64,000 bases of DNA, from contig NW_006921541.1 in assembly GCF_000340215.1 (NCBI RefSeq), positions 2,639,527-2,703,526 of the forward strand, given 5' to 3'. The number at the start of each line of letters is the position of its first letter. The stretch's first letter is position 1. The notes below the pieces were generated by a model, which worked only from the letters and a program-made list of their open reading frames with translations, was not told where the DNA came from and searched no databases. Source of the DNA: Pseudocercospora fijiensis CIRAD86. Its lineage: Eukaryota > Ascomycota > Dothideomycetes > Mycosphaerellales > Mycosphaerellaceae. Made by a program: the position numbers and the translations under genes. Of this stretch, positions 1-10,496 are shown in pieces.

Positions 1-70
1 CGTGACCGAGACAAGTGGCTCATGACCGCTTCGTGGTGACCACCGCGAAGATGGTGCTGTCTGTCACTGC

Positions 71-2624
71 TCAAGACTTGAAAGTCATGCTTCTGCCCGC
101 CTTCTCCTTTTGTGTCCTCGGCAACCCCTTGGCAGTGTCCAGAGCTTTGGCATAGGGATTGACCTGCTTCTGCCTCTTCTTCATCTCCTTGGCAGAGAGC
201 TTCTCCTTGGGCGGATTGAGAATGCTCGCTGCGTTCTCATAGTCAAATGGCTCTTCGTCGTCCTCTTTGATCTTTTCTCTCGCGACACCTTCTTCGCCTT
301 GTACACTTGCGGCAGCGGCTTTCGCGGCTTTTTTAGCAGCTCTCTTGGCAGCTTTTCGATCAGCCTTTTCTCGAGCACGCTGTGCAGCATCATCCACGTC
401 AACGAGGGTGACTTCGTCTGAGTTCGCAGCCATGCCGTCCATATGATCAGTGCCACGCTTGCGCTTCTTGCTGAGGTCTTTTAGCACAAAGACATCGTCA
501 TCTGTAGCAGTTTCTTGCTTGGTGGGCGTTGGTTCTGGGGTAGGCTCACGCTCGACTCTGGCAGGAGTAAACTCTGCTGGATCGGCGAAGATCCCTGCTG
601 TCAGAGGCGGGAGTGGGACGGAGAGCGAGACTGCGGACGGTGTAGAATCTGCACTGGTTTGGTCCTTCCAAACGCTGCTGTCGAACGCTGGTCCCCAGAA
701 CGAAGATTTCGAGCTCCGCAGTGGCATATCAGTGGTAGCAATACTTGTGGTCGGCGCTGGAGTTTCAGTTACAGCAGTTGGTGACGGTTTTGAGACCGCA
801 TTCTGAGACGTGGACTTTCTTGGCCCAGAGTGTTCGGGCTTGCTAAGGACTTCCGCAAGTTCAGGACCATTAATGCCCTCTTTCTTGGCTTTGGCGACCA
901 GTGCTGCAAGCTCACCTGCTCGCAAACGTACAGTCTGCGATATCGCACCAAGACTGAACAGAGCTTGCCGCGTGGTCGGCATTGATTTGGCGATGTTGAA
1001 GAGTTGCCAATTTGGCATGACAAAGTTGGTGCTGTCGTCTTGTTCTCTTGCGACCTCATCTCGCCATTGGTGTACTGCTCGGAAGACTGAGAATTGCTCC
1101 TTCGTCAACATGGCCGACGTCTTGGCGAGGAGCTTGTACCAGCCGAAAGACCCCTGTCCGTTCTCGACGTCGTAGATGGGGTGTTCGTATCTCTGCAAAG
1201 CAGTTTCTGAGCTTTTGGTGAGAACGTCCCAAAGCTTGTCGCCTTCGTGGTTGGGCAGGCCAAAGTCCGACCTCTGAATGAGCTCGTTGCGTAGGTTGTC
1301 AAAGATGTAGAGAAGATAATGAGTGTCGCTCCGCGCATAGTCGAACAATGCCTGCGGCAAAGGTCGTACGCGCCAGTCTGCTGTCTGATACTTCTTCTGC
1401 GCATCTACGCCTGCGAATCTCTTCAAGAGGTATGCCAGACTGCCGGCGGGGTAGCCCAAAGCTCGGGCAGCGTGATGTGTATCGAACAGACCCACAAGGT
1501 ATAGTCCAAGATCTCGCTGAAGCCAGATGATGTCCATGTAAGCTCCGTGCAAGACTTTGAGGATGTTCGGATCTGCAAAGACCTCATTCAAGCACTGCAG
1601 CTTCCGTCGCCAGGGCTTCAAGGTGTCGACGATCCAATCCTTATCGCGCGTGCTGATCTGCATCAGTGATACTATACCTATATATGTCCTTATGTCGTGG
1701 TGTTCGAGATCAATGGCGATCTCTTTGGCTTGCTTGAGTTCTTTGAGCATAGCATCGAGTGCGACTTCCGAATCGACAAGTGTCGCTGTCGTCGTTTCGA
1801 ATGGGTGGTGCATGATTGGCTCACTCTGTGTATACATCGAGGAAGGGTATCGGTACTGTTCGATCTCGAGCTGGTATGGATGTGGGTGCCTGTTTGGTAG
1901 TGTTGGGTCAATATTGATGTACTTGTTCGTCTCGACCTTATGAGATGGAAATAGGGTTGATGATCAAGGGCAGCAAGTCGTGAATGCATAAGGAGATGTG
2001 AGGCATACGATGCTTGTGATTCGCCGTCGGAAGCAATGGGCTCGGTCTCCAGAGGCACAACTGCGTGAGGCTTGCTCAGAAGCAGCGGCTTGAAGGGAGG
2101 AGTCTCATCGTTCTTTGGCACATGTTGAAACTGCAGCTGCGGCTTTTCGAGCTGCTGGTCTTTACCCGCTTTATTCGCTCGGCCAGCACGCGGAGGATTG
2201 GAAGCGGAAGCATTTGCCTTGTCACAGTTTCAGCGTCTCTTTCCATATGCGGTTCTTTTGGGGGCGTTACCTGCTCCACACCAGGACTCAATCTCTTCAC
2301 AGCGCCAGTGAACTCGTCCAGCGCAGTATCGGCACGCTCAAGCAGGCTGTCGACGACGTCAACCACCGCACGCCAATTGCCTTCTACGGAATCGAGGTCT
2401 TTTAAGCGCGGCGGACGTACGATCTCCGTGTTCGATGTCGCTGCGCCCACCAGTCTCTCAGCAAGACTCAGTAGGCGCGCATTCTGCTGATCCAGCGCAG
2501 GAGCGACTTTTGAATCGAGTGATCGATGGAATGGTAGATCTTCGTTGGCGAGCGAGTTGGCGCTGCGGACTGTCGATACGAGCGCCGACTTGATATTTGA
2601 CTCGAGGCTGTTGAAGTCGTCCAT
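71..2624 (-). CDS. RRP6: Exosome 3'-5' exonuclease Rrp6
   Basis: This is the nuclear exosome-associated 3'-5' exoribonuclease that trims rRNA, snoRNA and aberrant nuclear transcripts. Three exons are inferred: 2624-2271, 2217-2009 and 1889-71, with GT-AG introns at 2218-2270 and 1890-2008. The phases agree and give 793 residues, close to yeast Rrp6 (733). Residues about 10-115 resemble the PMC2NT domain that binds Rrp47. The DEDD exonuclease follows, with ExoI DLEHHD (Asp248 and Glu250), ExoII around LHGAYMDIIWLQ and ExoIII YARSDTHYLL. An HRDC domain lies at about 445-530. The C-terminal tail is lysine-rich and basic and ends NPYAKALDTAKGLPRTQKEK, as in the lasso region of the family. The start at 2624 is the first ATG before the PMC2NT homology. 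It is divergent from the GGA adaptor gene. Identification is firm; the exact splice sites are inferred. Confidence 0.93.
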
Positions 2625-3001
2625 GCTGCGCTATGCAATGTTGTGCGCGTGTTATGTTTGCAGCAGTATGCAAGTCGCCATACAAAGTGATGCTTCTCGA
2701 GATCTTCGAAGGTCGCGACTTTCTTTCCTGAGCAGGGATTGTGACTAAGCAGCCGCAGCCGCAACGGCAACTCTAATGAGGACCCCTCCAAACAACGTGG
2801 CTGACGACGTCGAATGCTCTTGCCTGCTGGAGTTGTGACTTGCGCTGCAGTGCGGCGACGGAGCTACGCTGCGCAGGACAACTTTCACATGCACACGGTA
2901 GTCCTCCGCAACATCCCTGCCAACGCTTCTTTGATATACTTGGACCCTTTTCACCAGAATTCGACAGCTTCTTGGAGGCCTCGCGCCTCAATCACTTCAA
3001 T
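2625..3001. promoter_or_regulatory. Shared upstream region of RRP6 and GGA
   Basis: These 377 bases separate the divergent start codons of RRP6 and the GGA gene and must hold both promoters and 5' leaders. I see no canonical TATA box and no further gene. An open frame runs into the GGA gene from 2840, but the conserved protein begins at the ATG at 3002. Confidence 0.4.
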
Positions 3002-5040
3002 ATGGAAGCAGCATCCGCCCGCTACGCCGCCCGCGACCGATTCGCATATCCTGCCGAACCAGCTGCCACTCCTCTGCAAAGATACATTCAGCAAGCATGT
3101 TCGCCCGAGAACTTCGAGCCCAATCTCGCATTATGTCTGGAGGTCGCCGACTTGATCAATGCCAAGAAGGCCGGCGCGCCCCGAGAGGCAGCAATGGCCA
3201 TAGTCCAGTACATCAACCACCGCAATCCCAACGTCTCATTACTGGCATTGAGCTTGCTTGATATATGTGTGAAGAACTGTGGTTACCCATTTCATCTCCA
3301 AATTTCCACCAAGGAATTCCTCAATGAGCTGGTACGGCGCTTCCCAGAGCGACCGCCAATACGAACTACAAGAGTACAGAACAGGATACTGGAGCTGATT
3401 GAAGAATGGCGGAGGACAATATGCGAGACCTCAAAATACAAGGAGGATCTTGGATTCATTCGGGATATGCACAGGCTGCTGCATTACAAGGGTTACCAAT
3501 TCCCACAGATCAGTCGCGAGGATGCCGCTGTGCTCAACCCAAGCGATAACCTGAAGAGTGCTGATGAGATGGAGGCGGAAGAGCGCGCGGCGCAGAGTGC
3601 GAAGCTTCAAGAGCTTATTCGCAGAGGTACGCCGCATGATTTGCAGGAAGCGAACAAGCTGATGAAAGTCATGGCTGGCTATGACACGAGACACAAGACC
3701 GACTACCGAGCCAAGGCTGCCGAGGAGGTAGGCAAGATCCAGCAGAAAGCGAAGCTGTTGGAGGAGATGATGAGCGAGTACAAGCCTGGCGACAAGATCA
3801 AGGATGGTGACGTGTTTGAAGAGCTTGCCGCTGCATTGGCCAGCGCGCATCCCAAAATCCAGAAGATGTGCGAGGAGGAGAGTGAGGATCACGAGGCTGT
3901 CGCGAAGCTGTTTGAGATTAACGACAGCATACACAGAACTATTGAACGATACAAGCTGATGAAAAAGGGTGACATCGAGGGTGCAAATGCGATACCAAAA
4001 GGCACTCTAGGCGTCAGTGGAGCTGGCGTCAAGCAAGGCGCAAACAATGAGCTTTCCTTGATCGACTTTGGAGGACCAGAAGAGGGCGCAGACGCTCCAT
4101 ACTCGTCAGCAGCACCCACAGGACCGAAGCCAGCAGGCAATGCTCTGGAAGACGACCTTCTTGGGCTGAACATGGGAGATGGAAACTACGGACAAGGCGG
4201 TGGCATTTCACTCGGCACATCCGACATCATGGCACAATTCAATCAACCCGCTGCGAACTCGATCTTCAACATCCAACCTAGAGCTGCACCTCCGGCGGCA
4301 TCACTAGCACCACAAGCACAAGCGTCGAACTTCAGCAATGCGTTTGCTCCAGGATCACAATCTGCCTCGAAGCCAGCAACCCAAATCCCGTTGTCATTAC
4401 AGCAAGCCACCCAAGCAAAGAAGTCAGATCCATTTGCTGCTTTGAACACGCCGCCACGACAAGGCTCACCAGCGTCTTTCCAGCAAGCACCACCAAGATC
4501 GCCAGCGCCTCCAGCAACTGGCGCGCCTGTCGATCTTCTCGGCATGGGCAATGGTACATCAGCGACCGCCCCTGCACCCGCGACCGGAGGTGACGACGAG
4601 TGGGAATTCAGCTCTGCGCTACCTGATGGACCAACAAGCATTACTGTGACCAACAGCGGGATACACACGATCTTTGATGTGTCAAGAGCCAATGACTCGG
4701 AATTGCTGATCAAGAGCCGGATATCAAATGCCTCTCACCAGCCCGTCTCGGACCTGACGTTTCAACTGGCAGTGACGAAGGTGAGTCTCAATCAAGTTCT
4801 CCAGTATCTTCTCCAACAACATACGCTAATCATTTGCAGGGGTATACTCTCAAGCTTGAACCGCAGTCCGGACGAAGTCTTGGTCCCAAGCAACAAAATG
4901 GTGTGACGCAGACGATACATCTGCAAGGTGTAGAAAGAGGCAAGGGTACGACCGTTAAGATGCGATGGCGGGCCAGCTATAGCGTTGGAGGCACACAGCA
5001 GAACGAGCAAGGCGAAATAAATGGCCTGGGTGTGCCCTGA
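3002..5040 (+). CDS. GGA-type clathrin adaptor (VHS-GAT-GAE)
   Basis: This is an Arf-binding GGA adaptor that sorts cargo from the trans-Golgi to endosomes. It has two exons, 3002-4780 and 4840-5040; the 59-base intron has GTGAGT and TTGCAG ends and is phase 0. The product is 659 residues, slightly longer than yeast Gga1/2. A VHS domain lies near residues 20-150 (EVADLINAKKAG, HRNPNVSLLALSLLDICVKN). A helical GAT region spans about 195-300. A hinge rich in Pro, Ala and Gln follows. The gamma-adaptin ear begins near 530 with the acidic DDEWEF stretch and is completed only by exon 2 (GYTLKLEPQSG to the end). I chose ATG 3002 because the in-frame sequence upstream looks like leader. The yeast paralogs GGA1 and GGA2 cannot be told apart here, so no symbol is given. 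Confidence 0.9.
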
Positions 5041-5899
5041 TGCAGGAGCAGGTGTTTTCTTTGCAGCACTTTAGCGGATAGACATCAGCACGTTTGCAAA
5101 ATAGCAAGACTGATATCGCAGGGCTCCGTGCTCGTTGTCCTTACCCCGTTCGCGCGTGCGAGAATCTTCGTAGATGACTTGATTCATGGCAAGCGAAGGC
5201 AAGAGTAGCAGCCTCCAGACACTCCACGGATCTCGGATCCCTTACTTACTTCCACGGGCCCTGATCATGCACGACGACCACTGCTAATCCTAGAGGTATT
5301 GGAAGACTCACTCCTGGCCCACACAGGTACTTCATGTAATCAGATGGTTTCGCTCTTCTCACAGCTTCGAATGTCGCACTGCATCTGCTCCCATATGGAA
5401 GTACGCCGATTTCGCCATAGCATTGGCTCAGAGACGCATAAGGGACCAGGGATCTGTTTGCGTTTCCCTTCTCGGCATTATTGTACCGGTCGTCATCACT
5501 CTGCGAAGTCTGCATATTGCAGAAGACCTCCTGCAAAGACGTCACTGTTCTCGCTGACCGCTGCGGATAGGGAGGTGACAGGCCGTGGGTTGCTCAAAGA
5601 AAATCTTCCCAAGTGCCTTTTCCTGCCACGTACATTGCAGCAAGGCCCTGCTTACACACGCCTAGAATCCACCACCTTTCATTCGCAGACAGTGATGATT
5701 CCAGACGCGTCTTTGCAGCGGCAATGCTTGCTATCGCGCAGGTACAATCCACCAGCGCGCTCGGCATGTTGCGAGAGGGACGCAGCAAACTTCTCGACAA
5801 AGGCAGGCAGGAAAAGGCGACGAGTAGCAGGAGTATAAGTGATTTTGCTTTCGTGTAGATACCCAATTCATCAAGCCACTTGCGATCGTTGAAGACATC
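5041..5899. other. Intergenic region, no supported gene
   Basis: Between the GGA stop and the zinc-finger gene I see no convincing gene. Two minus-strand open stretches (5246-5545 and 5594-5866) share a frame and could be joined by a GTAAGC...CAG intron, with a hydrophobic leader-like start. However, the first codon is TTG and no ATG is available, so this is not called. Confidence 0.4.
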
Positions 5900-7162
5900 A
5901 TGGCTTCGAAAAAATCTTTCAGGAATCCAAACCCAGAAGATGGCAGCATCGATTCCACGTTGAGGAACAATGTTGAGAACTTCATCAAAAGCTTGACATC
6001 CTCCTTCAAAGGCCAGGTCAAGACGTACAAATGTCCTCTAAAGGATTGTCCGAAGACAGGCATTCATGCAGAGGACATTCTGGAACACTACCAGAAGATC
6101 CATCAAGGCAAGAGTTATGGTACGGTTCTCTGTCCCGAAGGCTGCAGCCATCCGTACGCCACATCTGCTGCGATGCGAAGACACAGATTACGCGTCCACG
6201 GCAATAATCATGCCACTTGCCCTGTAGCGGGCTGTCAAGACAAACAAGTTAGGGAACGTGGGCACATCTTTAAGCACCTCCGCGCAGCACATTCCTGTCC
6301 AATTCCAGCTGCTCGGGGCTTCCCTGTCCGCAAATGGTACGTTCGAGCACAGAGAACTCTGGAAAACTGGGCAAAGGCCCCTGGTCGAGGCCTGGATGAT
6401 GACTACAAAGATATGTTCCTGATTAGCACTCAGCGAGCTGCACAGGAGGACGAGCAAGAAGATGAATCCGAGCAAGATAATGACGATGATGATCTCGTCA
6501 GCGGGCCCATTACCAATTTGCATGACTTCCTTCGGCAGCTCTTCGCAGCCCCAGATCAGCTTAAGGCAACTGACGTCGCTCATCTCAAAGGCTTCTCTGT
6601 CAGTAATCCCGACTTTGCCAGATTTATCACCGCTATGAGCGCAGTCTCGGAGCCGGCCAGGGTCGCGATTAAGTGCCTGCTCCTCACAGCCGTCATCGAC
6701 TGGATCGAGACTGAAGAGCCAGACAGCTCCATTGGCGAGCTTTTCCAAGCAGACGCCAAAGTCGCGGAGAAGCTCTCAACCGGCGATCCAGAGTTGGAAG
6801 AAGGCCAGCTAATTCGATATGAATCAGGGAAAGGCACACTGTACGATGTCATATACGGCCTCTACATCAGAGGTCTTTTCGGCAAGGACAAGACCTCATT
6901 CGTTATGCGAGACTACTCCAATGTGATTTGCATGCTGGGAGGGGAAGAAGAAAAGGCAGCTGTCAAGACTCACAAGCCTGGGCTATCGAGCAAGGTCGAG
7001 AGTGCGATACCGGAGGAAAAGTCGCAACTTGAGTTTTGGAATGATGTTCTCTTGGAAGCACTGCGCCAGTGGCTCGTCGATTTCGGTACTGGGACCTCAA
7101 CTTTCTATGGAATTCTGGAGGACAAGATAGGCAAGAAGCTGGGGAAGATGCCTAAGGAGTAG
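5900..7162 (+). CDS. C2H2 zinc-finger protein, function unknown
   Basis: This intronless 420-residue protein starts at an ATG in good context (CATCATGGC). Three Cys2His2-like units lie in residues about 45-135: YKCPLKDCP...HYQKIH, VLCPEGCS...HRLRVH and TCPVAGCQ...HLRAAH. The spacing differs from tandem Krueppel fingers, so they may not all bind DNA. A strongly acidic stretch (EDEQEDESEQDNDDDD) follows near residue 185, then an alpha-helical C-terminal half without a domain I recognise. The layout resembles many lineage-specific fungal zinc-finger proteins that may bind nucleic acid. No target or pathway can be inferred from the neighbours. Confidence 0.75.
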   Translation: MASKKSFRNPNPEDGSIDSTLRNNVENFIKSLTSSFKGQVKTYKCPLKDCPKTGIHAEDILEHYQKIHQGKSYGTVLCPEGCSHPYATSAAMRRHRLRVHGNNHATCPVAGCQDKQVRERGHIFKHLRAAHSCPIPAARGFPVRKWYVRAQRTLENWAKAPGRGLDDDYKDMFLISTQRAAQEDEQEDESEQDNDDDDLVSGPITNLHDFLRQLFAAPDQLKATDVAHLKGFSVSNPDFARFITAMSAVSEPARVAIKCLLLTAVIDWIETEEPDSSIGELFQADAKVAEKLSTGDPELEEGQLIRYESGKGTLYDVIYGLYIRGLFGKDKTSFVMRDYSNVICMLGGEEEKAAVKTHKPGLSSKVESAIPEEKSQLEFWNDVLLEALRQWLVDFGTGTSTFYGILEDKIGKKLGKMPKE

Positions 7163-7548
7163 ATAGAATTCCCGACGTAGAGAAGGGAGCTTTTGGCTCA
7201 CATATCCTCATCGTAGATGCCAGATGATGGCGCCACTGAATTCCAAACCAGACTTTCAGCCGTCCACTTGACTTTACGGATTGCGCCATGTATTGATCTT
7301 ACTGACAGCTCTATGAAGCCTCAGCTTCATTTATCCAGAATGTTAATTGCCAGCTGAAATATCGTGTGACTCGGCGATTTCGAATTCACCGAGAACGAGG
7401 TCTCCATAGCGAGATCCTTCGCAACTCCTTCATCTCCAAGCGAGTCTTGGTAGCTGAGATTGCACCTTGGCATAAGGTAGGCATAAAGTGGCCGAGCACA
7501 TAATATCGAAGCAGTCCAGGCCCCAGTTTCATTCTTCCAGCCACGACC
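7163..7548. other. Intergenic region without recognised features
   Basis: These 386 bases lie between the zinc-finger gene and the ABM-like remnant. There is no sustained open frame, repeat or RNA gene that I can support. Confidence 0.4.
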
Positions 7549-7893
7549 ATGTCTCTAGACCTCAAAGTCCCACAGCTCTCAAACTTCAGCCTCCACGTTC
7601 GCAACGCCAGAATGCGTATACTTTGAAGTCTTTAAAGTAAGCCGTTGCCGCATGTAGGAAACGTCGTCCTGACAAATATGAACCAGGATCCAGAAAATCC
7701 AGGCACACTTTCCTGGGTTGAGAATTGGAACGCCAGTGTAGAATGGTTTATGAAAACACATCTCGCAAAGGAGTATTACAAGCCGTATCTCGAGGCCACG
7801 ATGCCGATGATGATCAAGGAGCGGGAATTCAAGATCTCGAAGCGCATGGGTCCGGAATTGGTTGCGAGCAAGCCGGAGAGTCTCTTGGAGTGA
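7549..7893 (+). pseudogene. ABM-fold (monooxygenase-like) gene with internal deletion
   Basis: An ATG at 7549 opens MSLDLKVPQLSNFSLHV, a typical start of fungal antibiotic-biosynthesis-monooxygenase-like proteins. That frame stops after 23 codons. One frame over, PECVYFEVFK begins at about 7607. A clean intron at 7637-7686 (GTAAGC...CCAG) joins it to DPENPGTLSWVENWNAS and an open frame to 7893. The segment normally lying between the two parts, about 25-30 residues of the dimeric alpha/beta barrel, is missing and the frame changes at the join. I read this as a deletion pseudogene. The alternative is a short gene starting later, but no good ATG precedes the conserved core. Confidence 0.55.
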
Positions 7894-10496
7894 CTCAGAT
7901 CATAACGTGGATACGTCCATAGCGTTGTGCTCTGCCAGCGTCCATTCTCTCCTGTGCAGAGCTTGCGAATATCAGTAGTGTGCTCAATGCACCTTGACCA
8001 TTCATTCCATTTCTCTATTCCCTTCCCGAAACCAACCTCTTCAGGCATTAAGTCACATGAAGCTCCCTGCGTCACTTCTCAGCAGCTCTTACAACTGACA
8101 ATTCCCTCTTCCAACATGCCAGCAACCCTACGTTTCTCATCTCCATCCGTATATCTCAATGCCGCGAAAAATCATTCCAACCACGATAAGTCACCTCATG
8201 TAACGGAGAGCTGTTGCCGATTCGTGAGAGCTGCAGCACGATCTTGAAGTGAAGCTGGAAGTCGACATGGTCAGTGCGCTCTGCACCGTTTCGAAACCAC
8301 TCTGCCTCAACTCCACCTCTGTCTCTCGCCATGCCATTGTCGCTTCACCAATTTTAATCCTCTCCATACCCTCCCATTGCCAAAAAGAGCGGTATGCAAA
8401 ATTTCCACCCTCACACCACCTTCACTCACCCCAGCCCCACTTTTCCCTCCAAAACGGAAGGCACGCAAGCGCAAAAACGTCACCTTTCCGTCGACCGTTA
8501 GCAGGCAACAGCTGCAAGATCACTTCGATCACTTCGTCTGAAACACTAGCGCCAAGTGAGCTTGCGCACACACATATAAAAATTTTCCGCTTCGCCGCGC
8601 AAACTTGAACTTCTTCTTTCCACCACGTCCGGCGGCCACCAGCACAACCACGACCACGACCAACGAACACGAGCACGAGCCACCGATTCGAGGCACCGAC
8701 CGACACGACCACGAGCGCAAGCCACCGATTCGAGGCTCCGACCGATACGAGCAACCAACCACAACGAACTGGAGCTGGAACGGCGGTGCAAAATGGTGCG
8801 GTGACTGATAAGTGCCTTTCTCGCTTAGGCGCCTCGTTCGCTGCAGGCAGATTGTCTCTACGATCTCTCACTCGACACAGGGTCGTGACCTAACCACAAA
8901 CCCTCCGTCGCCATCCCGCTGGACCATATGCGGGCGCCGAGCCACCGAACGAGGCTGCGGTGTACGAAATCGGCGGGGGTCTGGATTGGATCGAGGGCGT
9001 GGTCCAGCATTGACCGCACCATTGCAGTATTCTCTTCACTGACAGGCCCGTGTCGTTGGTCGCCGGTAGCCTCGGTGGTACAAGGGGTCGGTACTGCAAT
9101 GGCATCCTCAAGCGGATACGCGTCGAAAGGCTCAGAGTAACGCCTACCTTTGTCGAGAAGGTAGAGCTGGCTGTCCTCCGTTGTTGCTTGACTGGTCTTC
9201 ACCGACTGATGATAGCATGCGGCAATTCTAGTAGACGGAGCACGAACCATTCTTCTTCACACAAGATGGTCAGGGCTCACCGCAGGGCGAATAGGCCATG
9301 ACCTCCTGAGCGTCAAAAAAGTGCTTGAGTCTGGCGAAGCGTAATAAGCCTAGGCAAAAAAAACCATAGTGCGTCGGGCCGTTTGGCGTACAGAGGAGGA
9401 AGCGAGAGTGGCGAGACGACGTAAGCTGGGTACGCGAGATGACAGGCGAAGCGAGAACTCTTAAGCCCTCGGGGAGATTCAGGAAAGGGTTGGCCCATTC
9501 GCAATGTCGACAACCCACATTCTACCTCACCCAGCTGTGTGTTTGTGGTCTGGATCGAATCGAATCGAATCGAGAGCCTGGGTACAGTGGTCGCCGGACA
9601 AGCACCCCCTTTGCACCCCCATCATAAGAACTCCCTATCCATACCACCCTCTCGGTGAGGCCGTCCGGTGGCTGGGCCCTTTTCACCTCAACCCTGCGAG
9701 CTGAGAAGCGTTGTATCGATGGTCGCCGTCACTCGTTTTCAACACGACTTGGGGCAGCTGCTGGTAATGACCGTGCAGTGTGAGCCAAGGGCGGGGTATG
9801 GTCTGAGGGTAACGCGGTATGTATTCCCAAAAGGACGCAAGAGACGGGCATCAGATACAGTGGTATGTCTTCTACCAGTGTACTGGAGCCCGAAGATCTT
9901 CGTAGCGTAGATTTATTCGTAGGTGTCATGAATGTCACTGTCTTTATACAATCACTGCCGCCAGTTCGTGCATTTTCTCTCGCTGCTTCGTTGTCGTTGT
10001 CGCCGCTGCCTCACGTGTCTCTTCGTTGATGGAGTCAGTCACCACGCCGCCCCATTTTACTCAATGTTCTAGGAGCTGAGATCGTTGATGGCTCCATGAG
10101 TGACGGCCTACAGGAGCTGAGGCGTGATGCTTGACAGTCCGACGCTTTCTAGCGATACCACAACACCTCCGCGACCACCTTGTTCAGGCCAACCTATCGC
10201 TTCCGGTGCGCAGTCTCCTTGCCGCTATTACCAAAGCACGTGCCTCCGAGGTCGAGCAGCGAGGTCGCTCCAAGCCGCTCAATGTATTGCTCATTATGGT
10301 ATAATCCAGACCAACCGCCATCTCTCGAATCTTCGTCCGCGTTCGCCAGCCATTCAATCCCAAACCAAGAAAAAAATCCAGAAAGGCGACTTACTTCAAT
10401 GACGTTAAATTTCTCTGACTCATCAGAATCTACTACATGGATATACAACCATCATGACATGCCGCTAAACCCACAAATCTTCCCTCCTCCTCCCAA
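7894..10496. other. 2.6-kb region without a supported gene
   Basis: No open frame here shows recognisable protein similarity, codon structure or a splice pattern I can defend. The longest is on the minus strand at 8858-9250 (130 residues, low complexity). It contains a 42-bp tandem duplication near 8679, a short TCGAA run near 9555-9573 and a pyrimidine-rich stretch near 8340-8460. It may hold long leaders, non-coding transcripts or lineage-specific exons. Confidence 0.4.
8679..8762. repeat. 42-bp tandem duplication
   Basis: Two adjacent copies start at 8679 and 8721, each beginning GCCACCGATTCGAGGC and followed by CCGACCGA and ACGA. The surrounding sequence is rich in CGACCACGA-like triplets, so it looks like a degenerate minisatellite. 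Confidence 0.6.

Noticed and set aside
5246..5866. Possible two-exon secreted Cys-containing protein on the minus strand
   Set aside because: The hydrophobic leader-like start begins with TTG, no ATG is available in frame before the neighbouring gene, and the start would lie 33 bp from the zinc-finger ATG. Without a start codon the leader is not credible.
8858..9250. 130-codon minus-strand open frame
   Set aside because: No recognisable family, low-complexity composition and no splice or promoter context; likely chance in GC-rich sequence.
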